A DNA stretch of 5,340 nt, from the NCBI GenBank assembly GCA_030043175.1, contig JASHYD010000115.1, positions 1 to 5,340 of the forward strand. Reading direction: 5' to 3'. Made by a program: the position numbers and the translations under genes. Source of the DNA: Xanthobacteraceae bacterium (GTDB taxonomy: Bacteria; Pseudomonadota; Alphaproteobacteria; Rhizobiales; Xanthobacteraceae). Below are positions 1 through 5,340 of this stretch, piece by piece (within the stretch, counting starts at the first letter, position 1; each line of letters starts with the position of its first letter). Below the pieces are notes generated by a model, which saw only the letters and a program-made list of their open reading frames with translations, made no database searches and had not been told where the DNA came from.

Positions 1-1
1 C

Positions 2-94
2 CGCATGCGCATCATCGAGCTCTTCTTTGCTGGGCAACAGCCCAAGCATCGCCCGACGCCACTTCCGGCGAAGATCCGGATCGACACCTCATGA
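2..94 (+). CDS. Possible C-terminal tail of an unidentified upstream gene (partial, enters from left edge)
   Basis: An open frame runs in from the window edge for 30 codons and stops at TGA 92-94. Its last residues read PKHRPTPLPAKIRIDTS. The tail is proline- and basic-rich and ends in a compact way that looks like a genuine protein C-terminus, but I do not recognise the family. All three forward frames are open over this short stretch, so the frame choice rests only on residue composition. It could equally be chance or remnant sequence. Confidence 0.25.
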   Translation, partial: RMRIIELFFAGQQPKHRPTPLPAKIRIDTS

Positions 95-384
95 TGAGAA
101 TCTCAGAGACCTCGCCGAAAAGTCGGTCGCCTGCCTGGTCGCTCCTTAGCCGGCCACGCCTCAGCTCGCTCCGATCCTGCCTTCACTACGCGACAGCCGC
201 ACCCCTCTCACCGATACACCGGCCCGCAGGTCACATCAACGCATCGCTCCCGACCTGCATTGTCATCCTCACTGCTCTACTGACCCTCGCCGCTAACCTC
301 AGCTGTGACCCGCCCGCTCTCAAATCCCCATAGCTGAGCGTGTGGCACGGCCTAATACGTGCCCCTTCCCGCGCTTTCGTCCCT

Positions 385-454
385 TGGAGGTTTCCAGACG
401 CCGGCCGCGTTCGGTGGGGGAATGTTTGTGACGGCTGGCGCCTGGAAACCTTCA
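385..454. repeat. Large imperfect inverted repeat (23-bp arms, 24-nt loop)
   Basis: Bases 385-407 are the reverse complement of 432-454 at 20 of 23 positions. The core is a perfect 10-bp pair, AGGTTTCCAG (388-397) with CTGGAAACCT (442-451), followed inward by a GC-rich nine-pair block (399-407 with 432-440). The three differences are transitions. In plus-strand RNA two of them become G-U wobbles and one stays an A-C mismatch, so the stem would be very stable. No T-run follows on either strand, so it is not a typical intrinsic terminator. It may be a palindromic intergenic repeat, a mobile-element remnant or a structured RNA; the sequence alone does not decide. Confidence 0.75.
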
Positions 455-726
455 CGCAGGCTGCCCTCGTGACTACGTTGGCATCACGACCGATGTTCCC
501 CAGAAAGCTGCCGACCTTGTGCCGCTATCAAAGTCGGAGCCATGGACCAATTGCGGACTCATGCTGAGCAACATCTGCAAGCCACTCGATTTGCAATGCG
601 GCGTGGGTATGAGGTAGTTTGTCTACATGCGGGAATTCGTGGCAACGCGCACTCGATGGGGCCTATCAGCATGACTTTGAGGACGGCCAGGGCAATCTGC
701 TTTGGCTGTGATCAGTCCGTTGTCAT

Positions 727-731
727 AGAGG
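727..731 (+). promoter_or_regulatory. Ribosome-binding site of the methyltransferase
   Basis: AGAGG lies six bases before the ATG at 738. This is good Shine-Dalgarno spacing and supports that start. The start is also consistent with the protein, which begins only about 40 residues before the SAM-binding glycine motif. Confidence 0.6.
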
Positions 732-737
732 TTTCCC

Positions 738-1483
738 ATGTCATTGCGATTTCACGAGATCGCCGGAGCCCGGCACCGAATTCTCAGCCCATTCACGCAT
801 GAGCAGCTAACGTTGCTCGGCGAGATCTGCTCCCTGACCTCGACTACATGCCAGCTCGATCTTTGCTGCGGCAAGGGCGAGATGCTATGCGTGTGGTCCC
901 AGCGCTACGGCATCCGAGGGATCGGCGTCGACATCAGTCCTGTGTTCGTGAAAGCCTCACATGCGCGAGCTGCGGAATTGAACTGCTCTGACAGGGTTAT
1001 TTTCGTTGAGGGCAATGCCAGCACGTACGCGATCGAACCGGGTGCGTTTGATATTGTCAGTTGTATTGGCGCCACGTGGATCGGAGGCGGTCTTGCTGGA
1101 ACAGTGAATAAGCTGAAACCTGGGCTGCGGTCTCGCGATAGCCTGCTGCTGGTCGGCGAGCCGTACTGGATCGACGAGCCGTCCGACGACACCGTCCGCG
1201 TTGCCTCAGGCGGCAATCGCGTCGCCTTCGCATCACTCGACGGTACCGCGAGCGAATCGAGTCTGCTGGGCTGGAACTCATCGAGATGGTACTGGCCGAC
1301 CACCACGGATGGGACCGCTACATCGCATCACAGTGGCACACGGTTTCCGACTGGCTACGTGCCAATCCGGATTCTGCCGACGCCGACAAGCTGCGGGAAT
1401 GGATCGCCGCCCGCAAGCGCGAACATTTGGCCCATCAAAGGCGCTATCTCGGCTGGGGCGTCTACGTTGCGCGCCTGATATAG
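738..1483 (+). pseudogene. Class I SAM-dependent methyltransferase, broken by a single-base frameshift
   Basis: The frame from ATG 738 encodes a Rossmann-type methyltransferase. The SAM-binding motif I is LDLCCGKGE (about residues 40-48), followed by the acidic post-I strand GIGVDIS (61-67), an FDIVSCIGATW motif after strand 4 (104-114) and LLLVGEPYW (136-144). After LDGT (residues 167-170, ending at 1247) this frame turns into low-complexity Ser/Thr/Pro sequence and stops at 1478. The homologous continuation is one frame over, reading RERIESAGLELIEMVLADHH from 1247 and ending RRYLGWGVYVARLI at TAG 1481-1483. Adding one base near 1247 restores a protein of about 248 residues, a usual length for this family. 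The substrate is unknown. The gene stands alone and converges on the DUF3828 gene. Either it is a recent pseudogene or the base was lost in sequencing; no slippery homopolymer suggests programmed shifting. Confidence 0.85.
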
Positions 1484-1529
1484 CTCTGCCAGGTGTGGTC
1501 GCCGGTTGTCAGTCGTCCTTTGCCAGCCA

Positions 1530-2057
1530 TCACTTATGCCGCTGGGACCGGGGCGACTTGTGTGCTTCGCCTGCAGCGCACGCCGCGTTGGCGATGCGCC
1601 ACTCGTTGCCTGAACGAAGCAACTCCAGAACGACCTTTTCGGGCTTGCCGAAATTCAAGAAGGATACGGTCCCAACAGTCTTCAACCCAGCGGTATCCTT
1701 CACATCAACCGAAAGGTCTGAAATGTCCCATTCCGAGCGGCCTATAAATGGATCGCCGTTGAGTGCCGGGGGTTTGCCCCGCTTAACTGCTGCCGCGCGA
1801 TCGTCCAAAATGAGCTCAGCGAGACCAGTCGTGAAGTGGTTACGCACCGATTCGGCGTCGGTTAGCGGTAGCCCCGCCGCCGCGGACGACTTGCCAAGAT
1901 AGTGCTGATAGATGGAGCCAAGGAATTTTTTGGCGGAATGCTCCCCGGCCCGGTGCCTCGTGCCAGCGAGCGTGGGAACGACTGAAAGCGCTAGCACGGC
2001 GAAGACCGCTAACGCGAGGCTGCGACGTGAGCACCCCGGCCAAATCTCGATCTTCAT
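1530..2057 (-). CDS. Secreted DUF3828-like protein of unknown function
   Basis: This 175-residue protein has an N-terminal signal peptide: a basic n-region (CSRR, residues 9-12), a hydrophobic core (LALAVFAVLALSVV, 14-27) and a probable cleavage site after PTLA (28-31). It should therefore act in the periplasm or outside. The mature part resembles DUF3828: a helical start with FLGSIYQHYLG (45-55), a helix ending in LAELILDD (79-86), the conserved DPF (102-104), W110, then beta strands with VGTVSFLNFGKPEKVVLEL (128-146) and the terminal EWRIA (152-156). The biochemical function of the family is unknown. ATG 2057 is preceded by AAGG seven bases upstream. The last 19 residues are polar and basic and may diverge from the usual family end. 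The gene converges with the methyltransferase (46-bp gap) and diverges from the M15-like gene. The family assignment is from memory of motif pattern, not a search. Confidence 0.75.
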   Translation of the reverse strand: MKIEIWPGCSRRSLALAVFAVLALSVVPTLAGTRHRAGEHSAKKFLGSIYQHYLGKSSAAAGLPLTDAESVRNHFTTGLAELILDDRAAAVKRGKPPALNGDPFIGRSEWDISDLSVDVKDTAGLKTVGTVSFLNFGKPEKVVLELLRSGNEWRIANAACAAGEAHKSPRSQRHK

Positions 2058-2074
2058 GGGCTGGCCTTAATCGA

Positions 2075-2092
2075 CCGACATCAATCTGTCGG
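2075..2092. promoter_or_regulatory. Short perfect dyad CCGACA-N6-TGTCGG, candidate operator
   Basis: Two perfect 6-bp arms (2075-2080 and 2087-2092) are separated by TCAATC. The dyad lies 17 bases upstream of the DUF3828 start codon and just beside the AT-rich box at 2101-2107. Size and symmetry fit a binding site for a dimeric helix-turn-helix regulator or a small hairpin in the DUF3828 leader. A 6-bp dyad can occur by chance, and no regulator gene lies in the window. Confidence 0.35.
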
Positions 2093-2234
2093 ATCCTGGA
2101 TATAATTAACCCACAACCAAGGACCAGGTTTCGATCGGAGCGATCAACTCATACTGATGTGTTAAAAAAAATGCTCGCATTCAATCGGCGAAAGCATTCG
2201 AATTCGCCCGGACGGCCTTCAGATTTCCCTGGGT

Positions 2235-2243
2235 AAGGAGAGG
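2235..2243 (+). promoter_or_regulatory. Orphan Shine-Dalgarno-like stretch, possibly serving a small leader ORF
   Basis: AAGGAGAGG is a near-ideal ribosome-binding sequence, but no ATG follows at standard spacing. The nearest possible starts are GTG at 2255 and GTG at 2264, both opening a 62-codon or shorter frame to 2443 that is rich in Lys, Arg and Pro and matches nothing I recognise. The spacing of 11 nt or more to 2255 is long. It may mark a leader peptide upstream of the M15-like gene or be fortuitous purine-rich DNA. Confidence 0.25.
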
Positions 2244-2309
2244 CCACCGAGGCTGTGACCCCCGTGAAGCGCCTCGCTCTACGCCTTAAGCGATCGGCGG
2301 CGAGTCTTG

Positions 2310-2355
2310 TTCCCCAGCGGAAATGCACCGGTTCACCGAACCATCCACTGGGGAA
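2310..2355 (+). repeat. Nested hairpin in the leader of the M15-like gene
   Basis: TTCCCCAG (2310-2317) pairs perfectly with CTGGGGAA (2348-2355). After one mismatch, GGA (2319-2321) pairs with TCC (2344-2346). Inside sits a second perfect stem, GGTTC (2330-2334) and GAACC (2338-2342), around a 3-nt loop. An 8-nt bulge lies on the 5' side. No T-run follows, so it is not a plain terminator. It ends 114 nt before the M15-like start and overlaps the in-frame ATG at 2323, which argues against that codon being the real start. Confidence 0.5.
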
Positions 2356-2469
2356 ACGTTGTTATCAGTCGGGGTATGGGCGGAGCAAGTTCCCGCATCC
2401 CTTCGGTCACATAAGGGTCCGCGGCGCCGAGGCTTGTGGTTGAAATCGGATGAAATAGATGGTGAAGAG

Positions 2470-3372
2470 ATGAGTATTGGGCGTTTACTCCACGGTTTCG
2501 TATGCGGGAGCTTTGGAATCATGGTCGTTCTCAGTACGGCGGTCGCCCAAGCAAATATAGGCGCAGGTTCCGATGGGTCGAATTCGGTCGATACAAGTTC
2601 GTCCGACACTGCGGTTGATAGCGTCGACGAGTGCATGGGGGCGCAGATTTGCATCAACGGCTATCTCTGGTCGCTATACGAGCGAACACGCAAGATCGAT
2701 ATCATCACGGTGCCGGAACAGACAAAGGTGACGGTTAAACTGAAGGGTAAAACCAGGATCGTCACGAAAACGATCACCAAGGTCGTAGAAGAGGATTTTT
2801 CGTGGAAGGATCCAAATGCCGCTGAAAGGGCTGGGATGGCCCTGATGGATTACGTCATTGGCGGCATGGACCCGGGTTTCAGAGTCACGCTCTATCATGC
2901 GCTGCGTGTGCTCGACAATGCCGGCCTGATGCCAGGCATAATGTGCGCATTTCGCGACGATTATCGGCAAACCATTGCGACGGGCCTGAAGGCTAAAAGC
3001 GACAGGTCATATCATGGTGGAAGCTTCCGCGGCGGCTATGGCCACGGGCTAGCGGCCGATATCGTGAGCGTAAAGGGCGAGACACACGCGGACCGATTGG
3101 CTTCCAGTCAGCAATTGTGGAATTGGATCGACACGCACGAAAGAGAGCTTGGAATCGGAAGACCATATCTCGATCGAGACCCCCCGCATGTCGGTCCGTT
3201 TGATGGCGAAGAGTATGCTAAGCACCGGGTCGAGCCGAATATGCAACATGCTCAATCGAAAGCCAAAAAGCAGGCGCAGCTCGTTCTCCACAACGATCAC
3301 AGCATCTCGAAGCGCACAAAAGTGGGGAGACCTTCGCGGCCGCAATCCAGACCACAAACTCATTCAATTTGA
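2470..3372 (+). CDS. Secreted M15-peptidase-like protein (putative cell-wall peptidase)
   Basis: From ATG 2470 the protein has 300 residues. It begins with a signal peptide: a hydrophobic segment at about residues 6-25 and an AVAQA-N cleavage site at about residue 28. This is why I prefer 2470 over the in-frame ATG at 2323, which would bury the signal behind 49 residues; no strong Shine-Dalgarno marks either. A Ser/Asp-rich linker (30-55) is followed by a Lys/Thr-rich beta segment (75-110) and the main domain. Within it, FRDDYRQ (161-167), SYHGG (180-184), GHGLAADIVS (191-200), a tryptophan helix (LWNWI, 216-220) and RPYLDRDPPHVGP (231-243) resemble the D-Ala-D-Ala or L,D-type carboxypeptidase fold of family M15. 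In that family His, Asp and a distal His bind zinc; candidates here are H182 or H192, D197 and H240. The C-terminus (260-300) is a basic, probably disordered tail. A role in peptidoglycan cleavage is inferred, not shown. Confidence 0.75.
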   Translation: MSIGRLLHGFVCGSFGIMVVLSTAVAQANIGAGSDGSNSVDTSSSDTAVDSVDECMGAQICINGYLWSLYERTRKIDIITVPEQTKVTVKLKGKTRIVTKTITKVVEEDFSWKDPNAAERAGMALMDYVIGGMDPGFRVTLYHALRVLDNAGLMPGIMCAFRDDYRQTIATGLKAKSDRSYHGGSFRGGYGHGLAADIVSVKGETHADRLASSQQLWNWIDTHERELGIGRPYLDRDPPHVGPFDGEEYAKHRVEPNMQHAQSKAKKQAQLVLHNDHSISKRTKVGRPSRPQSRPQTHSI

Positions 3373-3672
3373 TTCGAGCCCCTCAGGAGCGAGAACCGCC
3401 CCCCGCACGCTACTGGCGCTGCCGATCCTCTGCCCTTCCAAGCGATCGGTCGTAATCGGCCCGGCGTACTCGTATCTCCCGTCGAGGCCACCGACTGTTT
3501 CGGGGGCGCTGCGGCCGATTCATGTTCGACATACAAAACTTTATCGCGCTGAGGAACCGTCTCCGACAAAACGATCCCATGTGGCTGAAAATTTGGGCCG
3601 GTTAGCGACCCCAACGACCGATTTGAGCGGATGACGTTCGCCGGCGGCGGGACCGATTGTCGTGTTGCCGGA
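3373..3672. other. Convergent intergenic region
   Basis: Three hundred bases between the ends of the M15-like gene (+) and zwf (-). Frames that span it (3149-3634 on the plus strand, 3360-3827 on the minus strand) overlap the ends of real genes and show no domain or codon pattern of their own. The only candidate signal is the weak minus-strand terminator at 3588-3614. No terminator with a T-tract is visible for the M15-like gene. Confidence 0.6.
3588..3614 (-). terminator. Weak candidate intrinsic terminator of zwf
   Basis: Read on the minus strand, TTGGG (3614-3610) can pair with CCCAA (3597-3593) around a 12-nt loop, followed by A and TTTT (3591-3588). It starts 58 nt beyond the zwf stop, in the right place and orientation. 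The stem is only five pairs and the T-run only four, so Rho-dependent termination is just as likely. Confidence 0.25.
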
Positions 3673-5277
3673 TCATCGTTTCGTGGGACAATGGAGGGGC
3701 CGCCAAGCCCGACCGCAATCCCCCGCCAACAGGGCGTCGGCCGTGTCCGGGCCATCGCTGCCGGACTCGTAATTGGGGAAGTTCGCCTTCTCGGCCGCCC
3801 AGGCGTCCAGCACCGGCTGCACGACACGCCAAGCGTGTTCCATCATATCCGCGCGGGTGAACCGTGTCTGATCGCCGATCATCACATCGTGGAGTAGCGT
3901 CTCGTATCCGACGCTCGGTTCCTTGGGAAACCAGTCGTCGTAGTGGAAGTCCATCCGCACGGCCGCGAGGTCAACCACCGGCCCAGGGCGCCTCGCCTCG
4001 AATTGCAGGGAGATACACTCTCCAGGTGCGATCTCCAGTGTCAGCCAGTTGGGTGACAGTCTCTCAACGAGAGTGTCCCGGAACGGCGCGTAGGGCGCAC
4101 GCTTGAAACTGATCGCGATCTCTGTCATCCGCCGCGACAAGTGCTTGCCGGTGCGCAAATAGAACGGCACGCCAGCCCAGCGCCAATTGTCGATCTCGAG
4201 TCGCATACCGACATGGGTCTCGACGTTCGAGTCGGCCGCCACATTGGGCTCCTGCCGATAGCCCTTCACCGGCCGACCCAGCACGGTGCCTGGCCCGTAT
4301 TGGCCGCGTATCGCCCATTCCGGCCTAGCTGCGGGCATCGCGGCAAACACTTCGGCCTTCTGAGTGTGGATCGAGGCGGCATTGAGGGTGGTCGGCGGTT
4401 CCATCGCTACCAACGACAGCAAAGTGAAAAGATGGTTCGGCACCATGTCGCGCAAGGCGCCGGTCGCCTCGTAGAACTTGCCTCGCTGCTCGACGCCTAC
4501 CGTCTCCGCTGCGGTGATCTGCACGTGATCAATCCGGTCGCGGTTCCAGATCGGTTCAAAGATCCCATTAGCGAAGCGGAACGCCATGATGTTCTGCACG
4601 GTGTCCTTGCCGACGAAGTGGTCGATCCGGAAAATCTGGTCCTCGTGCAGCGAGCGCAGAATACGAGCATTGAGTTCGCGTGCCGAAGAGCGATCATGGC
4701 CGAACGGCTTCTCGATCACGACCCGACGCCAGAACTTAGGCTTGCGGCCTTGCTCAGGTCTCTCGACCAGCTTGCTTTCGCCCAACTTGTCCACGACCGG
4801 GCCGAAGAAATGATCGGCGACGGCAAGATAGAAGATGACGTTGCCCGCTGTCTGATGCCTTTGCGCTGCTTCTTCGAGGTGCCTCCCGAGCCTGACATAG
4901 GTATCAGGATCGTTGATGTCGCCCTGGACGTACGACATCGTCTCCGCAAGCCGCTTCCATGCGGCTCCATCGATTTGATCCAACCTGAACTCTGTCGCAG
5001 GATTGCCGACGAAGCCCTGCAGTGCTTCACGCAGGCGATCGCGCCAATTCGCCGCGGTCCACTGCGCTAGGTCCACGCCAATCAGCGCGAAATTCTCTGG
5101 CAGGATCTTGGTGTGTGCCAAATTGTAGAGCGCTGGCACCACCAGCCGTTTGGTCAGATCGCCGCCGGCACCGAAGATCACCATGGCGCAGGGACCGGTG
5201 GGAGGAAGCTGACGTGCGGGCGACGCTGCGACCTGGGCCTTGCGCGCTGTCAGGACCGGCGGTTGGACGTCGAGCAT
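3673..5277 (-). CDS. zwf: Glucose-6-phosphate 1-dehydrogenase
   Basis: The cytoplasmic enzyme oxidises glucose 6-phosphate to 6-phosphogluconolactone with reduction of NADP+ (or NAD+), opening the oxidative pentose phosphate and Entner-Doudoroff routes. The 534-residue protein is complete. The N-terminal Rossmann domain has the dinucleotide motif FGAGGDLTKR (35-44), and VIEKPFG (187-193) gives the conserved Lys190. The substrate-site signature RIDHFVGK (217-224) supplies Asp219, His220 and Lys224. ETVGVEQRG (258-266) precedes ALRDMVPNH (274-282), whose His282 corresponds to the catalytic base. PFYLRTGK (371-378) and the C-terminal GSDGP...WRPL (506-528) are also typical. About 30 residues precede the Rossmann strand, making it slightly longer than many bacterial forms near 490-510. 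ATG 5277 has GGAG seven bases upstream. The probable upstream gene ends 4 nt before the start, implying an operon and translational coupling. Confidence 0.97.
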   Translation of the reverse strand: MLDVQPPVLTARKAQVAASPARQLPPTGPCAMVIFGAGGDLTKRLVVPALYNLAHTKILPENFALIGVDLAQWTAANWRDRLREALQGFVGNPATEFRLDQIDGAAWKRLAETMSYVQGDINDPDTYVRLGRHLEEAAQRHQTAGNVIFYLAVADHFFGPVVDKLGESKLVERPEQGRKPKFWRRVVIEKPFGHDRSSARELNARILRSLHEDQIFRIDHFVGKDTVQNIMAFRFANGIFEPIWNRDRIDHVQITAAETVGVEQRGKFYEATGALRDMVPNHLFTLLSLVAMEPPTTLNAASIHTQKAEVFAAMPAARPEWAIRGQYGPGTVLGRPVKGYRQEPNVAADSNVETHVGMRLEIDNWRWAGVPFYLRTGKHLSRRMTEIAISFKRAPYAPFRDTLVERLSPNWLTLEIAPGECISLQFEARRPGPVVDLAAVRMDFHYDDWFPKEPSVGYETLLHDVMIGDQTRFTRADMMEHAWRVVQPVLDAWAAEKANFPNYESGSDGPDTADALLAGDCGRAWRPLHCPTKR

Positions 5278-5281
5278 GGCA

Positions 5282-5340
5282 CTACTCCGCTGCGTGTGAC
5301 GCGGCCCGCGACTTTGGCCCCATCGGTTGCGGATCTATTG
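5282..5340 (-). CDS. Probable C-terminal end of the gene upstream of zwf (partial)
   Basis: On the minus strand a frame enters from the right edge and reads IDPQPMGPKSRAASHAAE, stopping at TAG (5284-5282). It has no internal stop, and it ends 4 nt before the zwf start with the zwf Shine-Dalgarno inside its last codons. That is the layout expected for a translationally coupled operon partner. Only 18 codons are visible, so the family cannot be named; 6-phosphogluconate dehydrogenase, a phosphoglucose isomerase or another sugar-phosphate enzyme would be expected from zwf operons generally, but nothing here proves it. Confidence 0.45.
   Translation of the reverse strand, partial: IDPQPMGPKSRAASHAAE
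5285..5288 (-). promoter_or_regulatory. Ribosome-binding site of zwf, inside the upstream reading frame
   Basis: GGAG on the minus strand lies seven bases before the ATG at 5277 and fixes that start. It overlaps the last sense codons (GCG GAG) of the probable upstream gene, so ribosomes finishing that gene would unfold or reach the zwf start directly. Confidence 0.6.

Larger units (their letters stand above)
95..737. other. Gene-poor stretch upstream of the methyltransferase
   Basis: About 640 bases without a supportable gene. The open frames here (91-333, 340-567 and 542-802 on the plus strand, 231-455 on the minus strand) are short and mutually overlapping, and none shows a domain, signal peptide or convincing ribosome-binding site. 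Their translations are low in pattern and rich in Arg, Ser and Pro, as expected of shadow frames in GC-rich DNA. The one strong structural signal is the inverted repeat at 385-454. The right end must carry the control region of the methyltransferase, but I see no clear -35/-10 pair. Confidence 0.6.
2058..2469. promoter_or_regulatory. Divergent intergenic region between the DUF3828 and M15-like genes
   Basis: This 412-bp region must hold both divergent promoters and is locally AT-rich around 2100-2175. A TATAAT box reads on the plus strand at 2101-2106, but I cannot place a good -35 at 16-18 bp. On the minus strand the same AT stretch could serve as the -10 of the DUF3828 gene. An A8 tract lies at 2164-2171. 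The right half contains an orphan Shine-Dalgarno-like stretch (2235-2243) and a nested hairpin (2310-2355). If transcription starts near 2113, the M15-like gene would have a 5' leader of about 350 nt. Confidence 0.5.

Noticed and set aside
600..660. Possible tRNA-like segment with a GTAG/CTAC hairpin
   Set aside because: There is no acceptor pairing, no TTCGAAT-type T-loop and no CCA context; only a four-base hairpin is present.
703..729. Candidate promoter TTGGCT-N15-TCATAG before the methyltransferase
   Set aside because: The spacing is too short, the -10 match is weak, and the transcript would start at or beyond the ribosome-binding site.
905..1306. 133-residue open frame on the minus strand
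   Set aside because: It is antisense to the SAM-binding half of the methyltransferase, with no domain or start signal.
1201..1902. 233-residue open frame on the plus strand
   Set aside because: It overlaps the methyltransferase C-terminal half in a wrong frame and runs antisense through the DUF3828 gene. The Arg/Ser/Pro-rich translation is typical of a shadow.
2155..2180. Possible minus-strand terminator (AATGC/GCATT followed by a T8 run)
   Set aside because: The stem is only four or five AT-rich pairs with a tiny loop, and no minus-strand gene ends upstream of it. The A8 tract is more plausibly promoter-associated AT-rich DNA.
2323..2469. N-terminal extension of the M15-like gene from ATG 2323
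   Set aside because: It would place 49 non-conserved residues before a clear signal peptide, and the ATG sits inside a stable hairpin.
3656..3692. ATTGTC/GACAAT inverted repeat around the zwf stop codon
   Set aside because: It has six-base arms, a 25-base spacer and no T-run, and half of it lies in coding sequence; this is expected by chance.
4141..5070. 309-residue open frame on the plus strand
   Set aside because: It lies wholly antisense to zwf, whose motifs are unmistakable. Long antisense frames are common in GC-rich coding DNA, and this one shows no domain of its own.

Overview
The window looks like a chromosomal piece of a high-GC alphaproteobacterium, most likely Bradyrhizobium or a close rhizobial relative. 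This rests on protein style: the exported M15-like protein and the DUF3828-like protein resemble families I know mainly from rhizobia, and the GAGGDLTKR form of glucose-6-phosphate dehydrogenase fits. No species call is possible without a database search.

Layout from left to right. Positions 1-94 hold an open frame that enters from the left edge and may be the C-terminal tail of an upstream gene. Positions 95-737 contain no recognisable gene but do contain a large imperfect inverted repeat (385-454). Positions 738-1483 (+) encode a class I SAM-dependent methyltransferase interrupted by a one-base frameshift near 1247. Convergent to it, 1530-2057 (-) encodes a small secreted protein of DUF3828 type. 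A 412-bp divergent intergenic region (2058-2469) follows. It holds a 6-6-6 dyad next to the DUF3828 start, an orphan Shine-Dalgarno-like stretch, and a nested hairpin. Positions 2470-3372 (+) encode a secreted M15-metallopeptidase-like protein. A 300-bp convergent gap (3373-3672) with a weak terminator candidate separates it from zwf (3673-5277, -), an intact glucose-6-phosphate dehydrogenase. Upstream of zwf on the same strand, the probable tail of another gene stops 4 nt before the zwf start, which suggests a sugar-catabolism operon entering from the right edge.

Functionally the window is mixed. Only zwf has a firmly assigned role: the entry step of the oxidative pentose phosphate and Entner-Doudoroff pathways. 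The methyltransferase, the DUF3828 protein and the M15-like protein are separate transcription units with no evident pathway link to zwf or to each other. Two of them are predicted to be exported. I found no tRNA, rRNA, CRISPR array or intact mobile element. I see no convincing new multi-gene system; the most unusual signals are the 385-454 inverted repeat, the structured leader before the M15-like gene, the atypical metal-site motif of that protein, and the methyltransferase frameshift.
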